NCBI RefSeq assembly: GCF_040892595.1
Contig: NZ_JBFRYB010000002.1
Location: 124,001 to 188,000, forward strand
DNA: 64,000 bases
Reading direction: 5' to 3'
Origin: Zhongshania sp. R06B22
GTDB taxonomy: Bacteria; Pseudomonadota; Gammaproteobacteria; Pseudomonadales; Spongiibacteraceae
Shown piece after piece: positions 16,629 to 25,774 of the stretch. The stretch's first letter is position 1; every line of letters starts with the position of its first letter. A program made the translations under genes and the position numbers. The notes under the pieces were generated by a model. The model saw only the letters and a list, made by a program, of their open reading frames with translations. It was not told where the DNA came from and searched no databases.

Positions 16629-17420
16629 ATGAACCCAGTTTCGCTAACAAGCTCCCGGCTTCAGCGCGTCTTGCTTGATCTGGCGGTGGTGGACGGTGAC
16701 CATAACAATGCCCAGTTTGCCGATAAGCTCGGCGAATTGATCAGTTTGTCAGATGCTATTGTATTGGCTGAGTCGCTGCGTGGGCTAAAAAAGAAACCGT
16801 TTACCGCAGCGCATAGCGACAGCGACGCGAATGACGTGTTTATGCAGACACGGGCAGCGATGTTGGCCTTTATTATTAATAGTTTTGTACTGGAGGGCGA
16901 GGGCGGCTCCGAAGCAAGCACGTCGCCCTTCATTCTGCCGCGACCCAATCGCGACACTCTCGATGACCCCAATGCCGGCTTTGTTGCTTACCAGCGATTT
17001 TATTCGCTGCATCAAAGTGAAATGGATCATCAGGTGGTGACGCTGCGGCGGCAATTGCAGCAGATTATGTCGGGTCATTCGCATCAGCTCGCCCAGTTGG
17101 CGACACTGGATAGCAGTATGGCAGATACCATGGCCGATTTTAGTCGGCGTGCTTTTGCCGGTATTCCACATTTATTGGCAAAACGGTTTTATTTTTTAAA
17201 TCAGCAATATCGCGATATGTCCTCTGAAAATAGTGATTTAGAGCCCGTACTGGCGAACTCAGCACAGACCGAAACGGCCCGCTGGTTGCAAAAAGGTGGG
17301 TGGTTGGATCGGTTTATTCGCGAAATGCAGGCGGTGTTGTTGGCCGAATTAGAATTGCGACTGCTGCCGGTGATCGGCTTAATAGAAGCGCTAGAATTTG
17401 AAGTAGAGAAACCCCAATGA
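16629..17420 (+). CDS. DUF3348 family protein, first gene of a motor operon
   Basis: 263 residues, no signal peptide or membrane segment. The N-terminus ('SSRLQRVLLDLAVVD', then 'FADKLGELISLSDAIVLAESL') and C-terminus ('GGWLDRFIREMQAVLLAELELRL') match DUF3348 as I know it. The body is mostly helical. DUF3348 genes are recurrently found directly before DUF802/MotA-like and OmpA-like genes, as here: its stop overlaps the next start by 4 bases (ATGA), implying coupled translation. Function unknown. A cytoplasmic partner or assembly factor of the membrane motor encoded downstream is the natural reading of the context. Confidence 0.82.
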   Translation: MNPVSLTSSRLQRVLLDLAVVDGDHNNAQFADKLGELISLSDAIVLAESLRGLKKKPFTAAHSDSDANDVFMQTRAAMLAFIINSFVLEGEGGSEASTSPFILPRPNRDTLDDPNAGFVAYQRFYSLHQSEMDHQVVTLRRQLQQIMSGHSHQLAQLATLDSSMADTMADFSRRAFAGIPHLLAKRFYFLNQQYRDMSSENSDLEPVLANSAQTETARWLQKGGWLDRFIREMQAVLLAELELRLLPVIGLIEALEFEVEKPQ

Positions 17421-19522
17421 TAAGAATGATATCGGTAATAGCGTTTATCTTAGGCGCCATTGTAGTGGTGTGGATGGCGTCGGCCTTCGTTGGCAGCAAT
17501 GCCCTCGCCCTAGGCGTAACCTTGCTTATCGCGGCTGCCTACTCGGTAGGCTTCACAGAATTAGTGCGCTATCAACAAGCGAGCGTGGTTTTGAGCAAGG
17601 CCTTATCTAGCGTTGACGATTCCTTGCAAGACATAGAGTCCTGGCTGGCGGGTATTCCCACCACCCTGCGCAATGCGGTTCGCCAGCGTGTTCAAGGCGA
17701 GTACGTGGGCTTGCCTGCCCCTGTCTTAAGTCCCTACATCATCGGTCTGCTGGTTATGCTCGGTTTGTTGGGTACCTTTATTGGTATGGTTGTTACCCTC
17801 AAGGGCGCCGTAGTAGCGCTAGAGGGTACCAACGAATTAGAGGCAGTTCGCGCCGGTTTGGCAGCGCCGATCAAAGGGCTCGGTATGGCCTTTGCCACAT
17901 CGGTGGCGGGGGTTTCGGCGTCGGCGATGCTGGGTTTGATCTCAACTGTAAGTCGTCGTGAGCGCCTGCAGGTATCTCGTCAATTAGATACCTGTATGAG
18001 CACAGTGTTTAAACCATTTTCATTGAGTCAACAGCGCCGCCAAAGTTATCAGGCTATGCAATCACAGGCAGAGGCCTTGCCCGCCGTCGCTGAGCAATTG
18101 GCTGTATTGGCTGATCGGCTCGGGCGTATGGGGGATGATCTGGCTAGCACTTTAACGCGCAGCCAAGAACAATTTCACGCGGCGGCGCAGCAACAATATA
18201 CCGAGCTAGCACATTCGGTAGACGCCTCTTTGAAACAAAGCCTGGCCGACAGCGGCCGTCTTGCCGGCGAGAATATTGCGCCGGTTGTGTCTGCGTTCGT
18301 TAGTGATATTCGTGACGATTTAAAGAGTAGCCAGCAACATTTACAGGCTACTGCCGAGGCGCATTTAGAAGGTTTAGAGGCCCGTTACGTTAACACGTCG
18401 GATGAGTTTAACAGTGCCTGGCAGCGGGCAGTGAATGCGCAGCAAGTGGGTAGTGAGTCCTTGCTCGCCACTATGGATCAACGGTTTGCTCAGCTCGCCG
18501 ACCAATTTCAAAATAGTTCACAATCCCTGCTTCACAGTTTTAATACAGTGAGTGAAGATTGGGTGGCGACCCAGCAGTCCGCTGAGCAAGAGCGTCTGGC
18601 AAATTGGTCGACGGTGTTTGATCAAAGTGCAGAGTTGCTGCGCAGTAGTGCTGAGACTCTTACAATTAATGCCCGCGCTGGTTCGCAAGCGCTGACAACG
18701 GAGTTCACTAAATTACTATCGGCATCCGAAGAGTTGGTGGCGGCGCGTACTCGCACTGAGAGTGATTGGCTTGATAGCTATGAGCAGCGCATGGGCGATA
18801 TGACAGCCACCATAAAAGCAGAGTTGCAAAGCCTGCAGGTGTTGGAAGAGCAGCGTGGCGAGACAGCGGTCAATCGTTTAACAGATTTACAAGCCGCAGT
18901 TGCAGAGCATTTAGCAAGTTTGGCGCATGCGCTTGAAGAGCCAATGGGGCGTTTGATTGAGTCAGCGTCTGAAACACCGCGTGTCGCTGCTGAAATCATG
19001 AGCAAATTACGCGCCGAAATGAATGAAAATAGTGAGCGCGACAACAGCCTATTGGATGAGCGTCGGGAATTGATGACGCAGTTGAACGGCTTGTCTGAGT
19101 CATTACAGATGTCGGCGCTGGGCCAGCGTGAAGCGGTGGAAAGTATCCTCACTAATTCCTCAGATATACTTGCGGATATCAGTCAGCGGTTTGGCGATAG
19201 TGTAGAAAAACAAGCTAGCAAATTGTCTGATATTGTCGCGCATTTTGAGGGCGGCAGCGCGGAGCTGGCGAGTTTGGGTGATGCTTTTGCAAGCGCTGTT
19301 TCCCAGTTCAGCGATGCCAATGGGGGCTTGATAGAGACCCTCTTAAAAGTCGAGGCTGGCTTGCAGGGTAACGGTGAGCGCAGCGATGAGCAAATGGCGT
19401 ATTACGTTGCCCAGGCCCGGGAAATTATCGACCACAATATGCTATCTCATCAAGAAATCATCACTCAATTACAAACCTTGAGTAGCCGCGCCGTTACTGC
19501 CCAAGAGGACGCATCGGCGTGA
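17417..19522 (+). CDS. DUF802 protein: MotA/TolQ/ExbB-like stator subunit with long cytoplasmic coiled-coil tail
   Basis: 701 residues. Four membrane helices: about 4-24 and 30-48, then 105-127 (IIGLLVMLGLLGTFIGMVV) and 154-177 (GLGMAFATSVAGVSASAML), with the MotA/TolQ/ExbB proton-channel signature between and within the last two. Residues about 185-700 form a roughly 500-residue Gln/Ser/Ala/Glu-rich helical tail with repeated 'WLxxYEQR', 'QFHAAAQQQYTELA' type segments, predicted coiled coil, lying in the cytoplasm. This architecture, a short TolQ-like channel plus a very long intracellular tail, is that of ZorA-type stators. Its stop overlaps the start of the OmpA/MotB-like partner (GTGA). 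It probably forms a pentamer around the partner dimer and couples ion flow to movement of the tail; the cargo is unknown. Confidence 0.88.
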   Translation: MIRMISVIAFILGAIVVVWMASAFVGSNALALGVTLLIAAAYSVGFTELVRYQQASVVLSKALSSVDDSLQDIESWLAGIPTTLRNAVRQRVQGEYVGLPAPVLSPYIIGLLVMLGLLGTFIGMVVTLKGAVVALEGTNELEAVRAGLAAPIKGLGMAFATSVAGVSASAMLGLISTVSRRERLQVSRQLDTCMSTVFKPFSLSQQRRQSYQAMQSQAEALPAVAEQLAVLADRLGRMGDDLASTLTRSQEQFHAAAQQQYTELAHSVDASLKQSLADSGRLAGENIAPVVSAFVSDIRDDLKSSQQHLQATAEAHLEGLEARYVNTSDEFNSAWQRAVNAQQVGSESLLATMDQRFAQLADQFQNSSQSLLHSFNTVSEDWVATQQSAEQERLANWSTVFDQSAELLRSSAETLTINARAGSQALTTEFTKLLSASEELVAARTRTESDWLDSYEQRMGDMTATIKAELQSLQVLEEQRGETAVNRLTDLQAAVAEHLASLAHALEEPMGRLIESASETPRVAAEIMSKLRAEMNENSERDNSLLDERRELMTQLNGLSESLQMSALGQREAVESILTNSSDILADISQRFGDSVEKQASKLSDIVAHFEGGSAELASLGDAFASAVSQFSDANGGLIETLLKVEAGLQGNGERSDEQMAYYVAQAREIIDHNMLSHQEIITQLQTLSSRAVTAQEDASA

Positions 19523-20166
19523 GTATCTCTGAGTTGGACGATGGCTTAGATCAGGAGCCACCTATTTGGGCCATCTTTGGCGACCTGATGACGGGGCTCG
19601 TAGGTGTGTTTGTATTATTGCTAGTGTGGGCCTTGGGGTTTCAGCTGGAGTTGTCACAAACTTTAGAGAAAGAAATACACAAGCGAGAGGTCGCAGAGCA
19701 ACGGCGCTTAGCCCTAGAGCAAGCCTTGGCTGATCCGCTGGCCACTGGTCGAGTTACTTTGCGCGACGGCAAAATTGGTATTAGCGGCAGCGTCTTATTC
19801 TCCTCGAATTCTGCGGAGCTGCAGGAAGAGGGGCGAGAGCTGCTACATACCCTGCGGGCCCCCCTGCAGGTATACCTCGGTGATAATGAGCAATTACTTA
19901 TGGTCAGTGGTTTCACCGATGACCTACCCATTCAGAAAGGTAATTTACATTTCCGTGATAACTGGGAGCTGTCCGCGCAGCGTGCGCTTACCGTAACTCG
20001 CACTCTGATTGACGAGGGAATGCCGGCAGATATGGTATTTGCGGCGGCATTTGGCGCGCAGCAGCCGGTGGTAGAGAATAGCGACAGCGATAGTCGCTCG
20101 CAAAATCGACGCGTAGAAATGGCGCCCGTGCCGAAGGTGGGCAGTACGGTAGAAGAGGCGCCTTAG
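19519..20166 (+). CDS. MotB/ZorB-like OmpA-domain protein
   Basis: 215 residues, GTG start overlapping the upstream stop. A single N-terminal membrane helix begins with the ion-carrying Asp, D22, in 'AIFGDLMTGLVGVFVLLL', the same arrangement as the MotB/ZorB plug Asp. A short helical linker (42-70) leads to an OmpA-like peptidoglycan-binding domain (about 80-205): 'VSGFTDDLPI', 'NWELSAQRALTVTRTL' and 'SQNRRVEM' are its conserved parts, with the Asp and Arg that contact diaminopimelate. It should anchor the DUF802 channel to the cell wall and gate its ion path. Conserved order and overlaps with its partner indicate a stator complex. Confidence 0.9.
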   Translation: MSISELDDGLDQEPPIWAIFGDLMTGLVGVFVLLLVWALGFQLELSQTLEKEIHKREVAEQRRLALEQALADPLATGRVTLRDGKIGISGSVLFSSNSAELQEEGRELLHTLRAPLQVYLGDNEQLLMVSGFTDDLPIQKGNLHFRDNWELSAQRALTVTRTLIDEGMPADMVFAAAFGAQQPVVENSDSDSRSQNRRVEMAPVPKVGSTVEEAP

Positions 20167-20169
20167 GGT

Positions 20170-20877
20170 ATGCTTTCTAAGTTGCAGCAGGATTTAGTAA
20201 GCTTGCGTGAAACGAATGCGGATCGCTTTGATCCGGCGCGATTTCGTTTTATCGAGTCTTTGCTCGAAAGAGCTGCCACCAAGCGTGGTCCAGTGCAGAG
20301 CATTCTAGAAAACAAAATTAGCGCGGCCTTAACTTCGTATAAAGCAGATCAACATGCTGCCGCCGCGCAGCTAGAGAGTTTGACTGAGCAAGCCACTGGC
20401 TACTGCGCTCAAAGCTCGCTTGCAATGCTTGTTGGGCTGCGGGAATTATTAGATCAAAAACAAGTGCCTGTAGATTCGGCGACATCCGCCTTGGAACGCA
20501 CATTAAACGAGCAGGAAAACCTGAGTTTAGCTGGCGCTATGTTTATCGCAGACATGTCCACTGAGCAAGACGGCGGTGTGGTCACGGGCGAGCAGAGGCC
20601 CTTAAAAGCCAGCAGGGAGATGCAGATTTCTCAACAGCGGCACTCAATAGTAAAAAGAGTAGAATTAGCTATTCAGCAAGGTCCGGAAAGCCCTGGCCCG
20701 CTCAATCCGCAAATGCTCGCTATTAAAGCCTTAACATCGATGCGCGATTTGTCACCGCAATATTTAAGTCGTTATATAAATTATTTAGATGCCTTGTTCT
20801 GGCTTGAGCGCGCGGCAGAGCGACCAGCACCAGCGAAGGCCGCCGGTAAGCCTAAAAAAGCAGCGCGGAGAAAATAG
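20170..20877 (+). CDS. DUF2894 family protein, last gene of the motor operon
   Basis: 235 residues, soluble, helical, ending in a Lys/Ala/Pro-rich basic tail (PKKAARRK). The central-to-C-terminal block 'GPLNPQMLAIKALTSMRDL' followed by 'SPQYLSRYINYLDALFWLE' is the conserved core of DUF2894. It starts 3 bases after the OmpA-domain gene ends. Function unknown; presumably a cytoplasmic partner of the DUF802 tail. The basic tail could contact nucleic acid or membrane lipids, which is conjecture. Confidence 0.83.
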   Translation: MLSKLQQDLVSLRETNADRFDPARFRFIESLLERAATKRGPVQSILENKISAALTSYKADQHAAAAQLESLTEQATGYCAQSSLAMLVGLRELLDQKQVPVDSATSALERTLNEQENLSLAGAMFIADMSTEQDGGVVTGEQRPLKASREMQISQQRHSIVKRVELAIQQGPESPGPLNPQMLAIKALTSMRDLSPQYLSRYINYLDALFWLERAAERPAPAKAAGKPKKAARRK

Positions 20878-21019
20878 CTTAGTCAAAGACTAGCTTGAGC
20901 TGATATCTAAGCTTGTTTACCTTGGGGCGGGGTTTGCTAGGAGTTTAAAAACCGAATGCCTGATACTGTTGGCGTGTATTCGTTATTGTAGCGGTTCTAA
21001 CTAACTAGGGGGTGGCAGT

Positions 21020-21613
21020 ATGGTGAAGCGCGCTGTGTGTAAAGGCTGCGACCGACCTCTTAAAACCTGCTTGTGCGATGCCCTTGTAACTATGACCTGC
21101 CCTTATAGGCTGATTATTTTGCAAGACGTAAAAGAAGCCAAACACGCTTTATCCTCTGCGCCTATATTAGAGAAGTCCATTGTAGGTGCTGTACGCGTGG
21201 TGGGAGACGACTTTGATCCCACTGTGATTATGGGGCAGGCATGGCAGGAAGAAAGCGTGTTAGTTTTCCCCTCTGAGCGCGCGATCACTGCGGATCAGCT
21301 GGTGGGTAAACATATCAAAAATATTATTTTATTAGACGGCACGTGGCGTAAAGTTGCTCGTCTAATGCATCTAAATCCCTGGCTGACGGATTTACCCTGT
21401 ATCGCCATTCAGGCAGAGATGGCATCTCAATATAAGATTAGAAAATCACCCAGGGTAGATGGCCTTTCCACTATCGAGGCAGCCGTGGTTGTTCTCAATA
21501 GCTTGCTGCCTGATCAAGATTATTCAGCTATCTTACCTGCGTTTTTCAAGATGGTTGATCTTCAAATCGAGGCCATGGGGTCGGCAACCTACCAAAAAAA
21601 TTATAATTTATAA
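21020..21613 (+). CDS. DTW-domain tRNA modification enzyme (acp3U transferase family)
   Basis: 197 residues. An N-terminal zinc-type CxxC...CxC (CKGCDRPLKTCLC) and the DTW-family active-site elements 'LLDGTWRKVARLMHLNPWL' (DGTW) and 'KSPRVDGLSTIEA' define the family, which transfers the 3-amino-3-carboxypropyl group of SAM to uridine in tRNA. The usual His of the early 'QHPxE' motif is not seen: the matching segment reads 'LQDVKEAKHALSSA'. That would be an odd change if the alignment is right. A purine-rich AGGGGGTGG ribosome-binding site precedes the ATG. Cytoplasmic, monocistronic. Confidence 0.85.
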   Translation: MVKRAVCKGCDRPLKTCLCDALVTMTCPYRLIILQDVKEAKHALSSAPILEKSIVGAVRVVGDDFDPTVIMGQAWQEESVLVFPSERAITADQLVGKHIKNIILLDGTWRKVARLMHLNPWLTDLPCIAIQAEMASQYKIRKSPRVDGLSTIEAAVVVLNSLLPDQDYSAILPAFFKMVDLQIEAMGSATYQKNYNL

Positions 21614-22020
21614 GAATTACTATGACCCTCACTATCTGAAATTTCAGCATCGTGTGATGCGGTCTCAATATAATCTAGCGTAGCTCTTGAAGGGGAAATG
21701 GTAGAGGTCCATTGTGTGATCTCGCGCCGATAATTAGGGCGCGATAAATATATCTGGGGCACGAAGTTACGCTGCCGGCCCCACATTTTGCGCCATCGGT
21801 GATAAATAGGTTAACTTACATGATTCTGTCTGGCGGTTTATCGCTATCATCACTAATTGTCTTACTCTGTCATAAGATCAATTTACCGCAGCTATGGCTG
21901 TTATTTGTTAACGCTTGTGCCGCGCGGCTTAAAGTATACGCAGTGGTGTTGGGTCGTCGGTCATCAGCGGAATTGGACTGAAAATTCGAAGTTTATCTTA
22001 AATAATGGGAGCGTTTTTCA
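21614..22020. other. Intergenic region upstream of yghU
   Basis: No gene. A spaced inverted repeat TGGGGC/GCCCCA lies near 21755-21784, too widely spaced for a classic terminator. The last bases contain GGGAG, the ribosome-binding site of yghU. Confidence 0.4.
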
Positions 22021-22863
22021 ATGTCAGATTCTAATAGCTATACCCCGCCAACGGTTTGGAAGTGGGATAATCAAAGCGGTGGTAAATTCAGTAATATTAA
22101 TCGACCGATATCTGGCGCCACCCATGACAAGGAGTTACCTGTAGGCGAGCACGGCTTGCAGTTGCATTCCTTGGCAACGCCAAATGGCGTAAAAGTAACC
22201 GTGATGTTAGAGGAGTTACTGGAGCTGGGTATCAGTGCCGCCGAGTACGACGCTTACACCGTTAATATTGGCGATGGCTCACAGTTCTCTAGCGGGTTTG
22301 TTGAGATTAACCCCAATTCTAAGATTCCCGCCCTGCTAGATCGCGGTGTGAATCCGCCAATTCGAGTTTTTGAGTCGGCGGCAATCCTACTTTATTTGGC
22401 TGAGAAATTTGACGCCTACTACCCTAAGGATGCGGCCACCCGAGCGGCTTGCCAGTCATGGCTTATGTGGCAGCAGGGCAGTGCGCCGTTTTTGGGTGGC
22501 GGCTTTGGACATTTTTATGCCTATGCGCCTGAAAAATATCAGTACCCCATAGATCGCTATGCCATGGAAGTGAAGCGGCAATTAGACGTGCTGGATAAGC
22601 ATTTGTCTGAATGCGACTACCTCTGTGGCGACAGTTATACCATCGCCGATATCGCTACTTATCCTTGGTACGGGGCTCTGGTTCAGGGGCATTTATATGA
22701 CGCGGCTGAATTCCTTGATGTTAGCTCCTATACCAATGTACTCCGCTGGGCGAATCAGATCGCAGAGCGGCCGGCAGTGAAGCGCGGGATTAGAGTGAAT
22801 CGAGTCTGGGGACCAGAAGACAAGCAGGTGATGGAACGGCATAGCTCGGCAGATTTTAAATAG
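22021..22863 (+). CDS. yghU: Glutathione S-transferase YghU-type (disulfide-bond oxidoreductase)
   Basis: 280 residues, collinear with E. coli YghU along its length: 'VWKWDNQSGGKFSNINRP' at the N-terminus, 'PVGEHGLQLHSLATPNG', 'GDGSQFSSGFVEINPNSK', then the all-alpha domain with 'GGGFGHFYAYAPEKYQY' and 'YTIADIATYPWYG'. The catalytic region uses Thr/Asn (TPNGVKV), not Tyr or Cys, and the Nu class binds two glutathiones and reduces disulfides and organic peroxides. Cytoplasmic and monocistronic; a GGGAG ribosome-binding site is at good distance. Confidence 0.93.
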   Translation: MSDSNSYTPPTVWKWDNQSGGKFSNINRPISGATHDKELPVGEHGLQLHSLATPNGVKVTVMLEELLELGISAAEYDAYTVNIGDGSQFSSGFVEINPNSKIPALLDRGVNPPIRVFESAAILLYLAEKFDAYYPKDAATRAACQSWLMWQQGSAPFLGGGFGHFYAYAPEKYQYPIDRYAMEVKRQLDVLDKHLSECDYLCGDSYTIADIATYPWYGALVQGHLYDAAEFLDVSSYTNVLRWANQIAERPAVKRGIRVNRVWGPEDKQVMERHSSADFK

Positions 22864-23051
22864 TGTTCTAGGAGTATGTGATTGGCGTGCGATTCACTGC
22901 TATAAAATACGCAGGCCATTCACGGGCGAGAAAATTGGTCTATTATTCCTAAACAGCTATAATTTTCGTTAACTCTTTGATGCATATCTTTGCAGGGCGC
23001 TAGATTGTCGCCCTCAGTGCTAGGCTAGTTAGAATAATACCAAGGTTAAGG

Positions 23052-24173
23052 ATGACCAAATTGGGATATTTTAATCTAATTCCACTCATAGACTCATTTC
23101 ACTCCAATATAGGCGGTGGTGCCAAGTTGTACCGTCACCGTTTGGTGGCCAGCTTAATCCTTGGTGTTTTATTTTATACGTCGGTCATCGTTTTTATTGC
23201 GAGTTACTTTCTTCCCTTTGGGTCGCATGATTTACATACTGTGCGAGGTTTATTCGCGTTTGTTGGTGTTGGCGCCCTGCTTTCTATTTATATACTGCGA
23301 GGCTTGAGGCATCACGTTCTTGCTGTGAATACGCTTATGGCTTTTCTCAGCTTGGCCTTGATTTATCTGGCAGCGATAACCGGCGGGATTTTATCGCCCG
23401 CTGCTATTTGCCTGATGATTTTTCCCGCGGTGGCAACCATCAGTATCGATTTTAAGGCGGGGGTAATTTGGGGAGCTTTGGCGCTGCTATCTTGGTCATT
23501 GCTGTTTGCGGCCCCGTATATTGGCCTCCCGATACAGAAGGCGATACCGTATGTCGATGACGGCATTGCCTTTTACGTTAGCATTTTAACCACTCATAGC
23601 TTTATCGCATTTGTCGCACTTTATTATAGCGAGATGTCTAAAACCTTACGTACTAACCTGCTTAAAGAGCGTCGTGAATATCATTACTTGGCGAATCACG
23701 ATACCCAAACTGGTGCGATTAATAGGCATCATTTTTTGGAGCTGCTGAAGTCAGAAATAGTAAGCTGTGAAAGAAATGGCGGTGGTTTTTGCTTGTTTTT
23801 CATCGATCTCAGTGATTTCAAAAAGGCCAACGATGATTATGGTCATCATTTTGGGGATGAGATATTAGAGGTGTTCACTCGTAGATTGCGTCATCGAGTG
23901 CGTGCGACTGACACAGTGGCACGGGTGGGAGGTGATGAATTTTGCATCATTAGCCGCGACATGAAAAGTGACGGTGATGCGAACCGCGGGGAGCAGCGTA
24001 TCAAGCTGATTCTGCAGGAGCCGCTGGCGCTTAAACACGGTAAATATACCTTGAGAGCGAGCATAGGGTGGTCAATTTATCCTATTCATGCCAAGGATTA
24101 TGAGGCGCTACTTAAATGTGCCGACCAGCGGATGTATCAAGTTAAACGCCTCGAAAAGGCTTCGAGAACCTAA
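23052..24173 (+). CDS. Membrane diguanylate cyclase (GGDEF)
   Basis: 373 residues. The N-terminal half (about 33-205) contains six hydrophobic helices forming a membrane sensor of the MASE type, not assigned to a named class. The GGDEF domain (about 215-370) has an intact active site 'ARVGGDEFCII', the Mg/GTP element 'FFIDLSDFKKANDDYGHHFGDEIL', and an inhibitory I-site RATD exactly five residues before GGDEF. It should make c-di-GMP under product feedback. No EAL domain. Start ATG follows AAGGATG. Standalone. Confidence 0.92.
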   Translation: MTKLGYFNLIPLIDSFHSNIGGGAKLYRHRLVASLILGVLFYTSVIVFIASYFLPFGSHDLHTVRGLFAFVGVGALLSIYILRGLRHHVLAVNTLMAFLSLALIYLAAITGGILSPAAICLMIFPAVATISIDFKAGVIWGALALLSWSLLFAAPYIGLPIQKAIPYVDDGIAFYVSILTTHSFIAFVALYYSEMSKTLRTNLLKERREYHYLANHDTQTGAINRHHFLELLKSEIVSCERNGGGFCLFFIDLSDFKKANDDYGHHFGDEILEVFTRRLRHRVRATDTVARVGGDEFCIISRDMKSDGDANRGEQRIKLILQEPLALKHGKYTLRASIGWSIYPIHAKDYEALLKCADQRMYQVKRLEKASRT

Positions 24174-24257
24174 TTGAAATAGCCAATTTGGAGTTGTTAG
24201 TTGTCGTCATATCCCTCGCCGAGGCTAGCTATGCGCCGCGGCGGGGACGTGAAAACA

Positions 24258-25448
24258 TTAGACGCGGGAAATTCGGCTCAGTACCGCTTTGAGGTAGCGT
24301 GTTTCTGGTATTGCTGCGTGCACAGGGTGGTCAGGCCCTTGCATACCTTCCGCAAGAATTTGGGCGTGGCGGTCAATATGGCGAGCGGAGGCGCGTACTA
24401 GATCTAGCAATTCTTCTCTTGGCATATGCATTGAACAAGACGCGGAAATAAGAAAGCCGTCCGGATTTAACAGTCGCATTGCCATTTCGTTTATGCGGCG
24501 GTAAGCGAGGATACCTTCCTTTTGATCTTTTTTGCGTTTTATGAATGCCGGTGGATCTACGATGATGATATCGAAACGCTCATCAGCTTCCTTCAAAGAT
24601 TTCAGTGTGGTGAATGCATCGCCTTGCACCGTGCTGAGTTTATCGGCGACGCCGTTGAGTTCAGCGTTCTTGTGCACCATATCTAGCGCGGTTTCAGATA
24701 TGTCTGCACACCACACGTCGCTGGCGCCGAAGACTGCCGCCTGAACCCCAAAGCTGCCGACATAGCTGAAAACATCCAATACCCGCTTGCCGGGTGCTAA
24801 TGCCCGCAGCCATTCGCGATTGGGACGCTGGTCGTAGAACCAGCCGGTTTTCTGGCCGGCTGCCAGGGGTGCTAAGAAGCGTACACCATTTTCAATAAGC
24901 TCGACTTCGTCGGGCACTTCACCGTAGGCGGTGACGACTTCTAGCTCAAGGCCTTCCAGCTTGCGAACAGGGGAGTCGTTGCGCAGCAGAATGGATAGCG
25001 GCTGCAGCATACGCACCAAGGCTTCGATAATAATGTCACGCATGGCGTCCATGCCGGCGGTGTTGAGTTGCACCGACAAGTGATCGCCAAAACGGTCCAC
25101 AATAAGACCCGGCAGTAAATCACTGTCACCGTAGATGAGGCGATAGCAGGGATGCTCGAATAGTGCTTCGCGTAGGGCGAGCGCAGATTTGATGCGTTTT
25201 TTAAAGAAGTTAACATCAATGGGGCGTTCGTCACTACTCAAGAGGCGGGCGCAAATTAATGATTGTGGATTCACATAGGCGACACCCAGATTTTTGCCCT
25301 GTTGATTTTCGACGATGACGTGCTCACCCGCAGTGAAATTGCGCAGTGGCGTTGTAGCAGCGTCAATTTCGTTGCTGTAGATCCACAAATGACCGCTACG
25401 CAAACGTTTATCTTCATTTTTAGCTAGGCGGAGGCGTTGAAGTGTCAT
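24258..25448 (-). CDS. rlmI: 23S rRNA (cytosine-C5) methyltransferase RlmI-type
   Basis: 396 residues. An N-terminal PUA-like domain ('RLRLAKNEDKRLRSGHLWIY') is followed by an EEHEE-like linker and a SAM-binding Rossmann domain: motif I 'VLDVFSYVGSFGVQA', motif IV 'IIIVDPPAFIKRK', and the catalytic Cys in 'SASCSMHM'. This matches RlmI, which methylates C1962 of 23S rRNA, over the usual length of 396 residues. Monocistronic, minus strand. Confidence 0.92.
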   Translation of the reverse strand: MTLQRLRLAKNEDKRLRSGHLWIYSNEIDAATTPLRNFTAGEHVIVENQQGKNLGVAYVNPQSLICARLLSSDERPIDVNFFKKRIKSALALREALFEHPCYRLIYGDSDLLPGLIVDRFGDHLSVQLNTAGMDAMRDIIIEALVRMLQPLSILLRNDSPVRKLEGLELEVVTAYGEVPDEVELIENGVRFLAPLAAGQKTGWFYDQRPNREWLRALAPGKRVLDVFSYVGSFGVQAAVFGASDVWCADISETALDMVHKNAELNGVADKLSTVQGDAFTTLKSLKEADERFDIIIVDPPAFIKRKKDQKEGILAYRRINEMAMRLLNPDGFLISASCSMHMPREELLDLVRASARHIDRHAQILAEGMQGPDHPVHAAIPETRYLKAVLSRISRV

Positions 25449-25774
25449 GTTGGATTCCTAAGGCTGGTCAAGATCAAGGCGGGCATTATCCCTGATAGGT
25501 GCGTGGGGTGAAATACATTAAGGCTTCCCGTAGGCCAATTGTTATTACTACTGATGTTGCGATTGAGATTTTTACTTAGAATTGCGCCGCGTTTCGGGGT
25601 CACCGGTAGTGGAGAAATCTTGCTGTCGAACATCTCCATATCGCAGCCAAGGGACATGCGGATAAGATTCATTTTGGTGAGTCTAGGTATTCAAGGGGCT
25701 GATTGCGAGCGGCCCTGTGGCTCACATCTTTAAGGCTTGGATTTACAGGCTTTGGACGGATTATTACCAAGGGA
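25449..25774. other. Intergenic region upstream of rlmI
   Basis: 326 bases between the end of the histidine kinase gene and the start of rlmI, both minus strand. Short frames on both strands lack family resemblance and ribosome-binding sites. It presumably holds the rlmI promoter. Confidence 0.4.

Noticed and set aside
17417..19522. DUF802 tail as a methyl-accepting chemotaxis domain
   Set aside because: Coiled coil is superficially MCP-like but lacks the conserved hairpin-tip signature of chemoreceptors.
16629..20877. Calling the motor operon a Zorya defence system
   Set aside because: Only the ZorAB-like half is present; there is no ZorC/D/E, helicase or nuclease next to it, and flanking genes are ordinary metabolism.
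25445..25672. 75-codon frame overlapping the rlmI start by 4 bases
   Set aside because: Overlap looks like coupling, but the sequence has no coding character and no ribosome-binding site.
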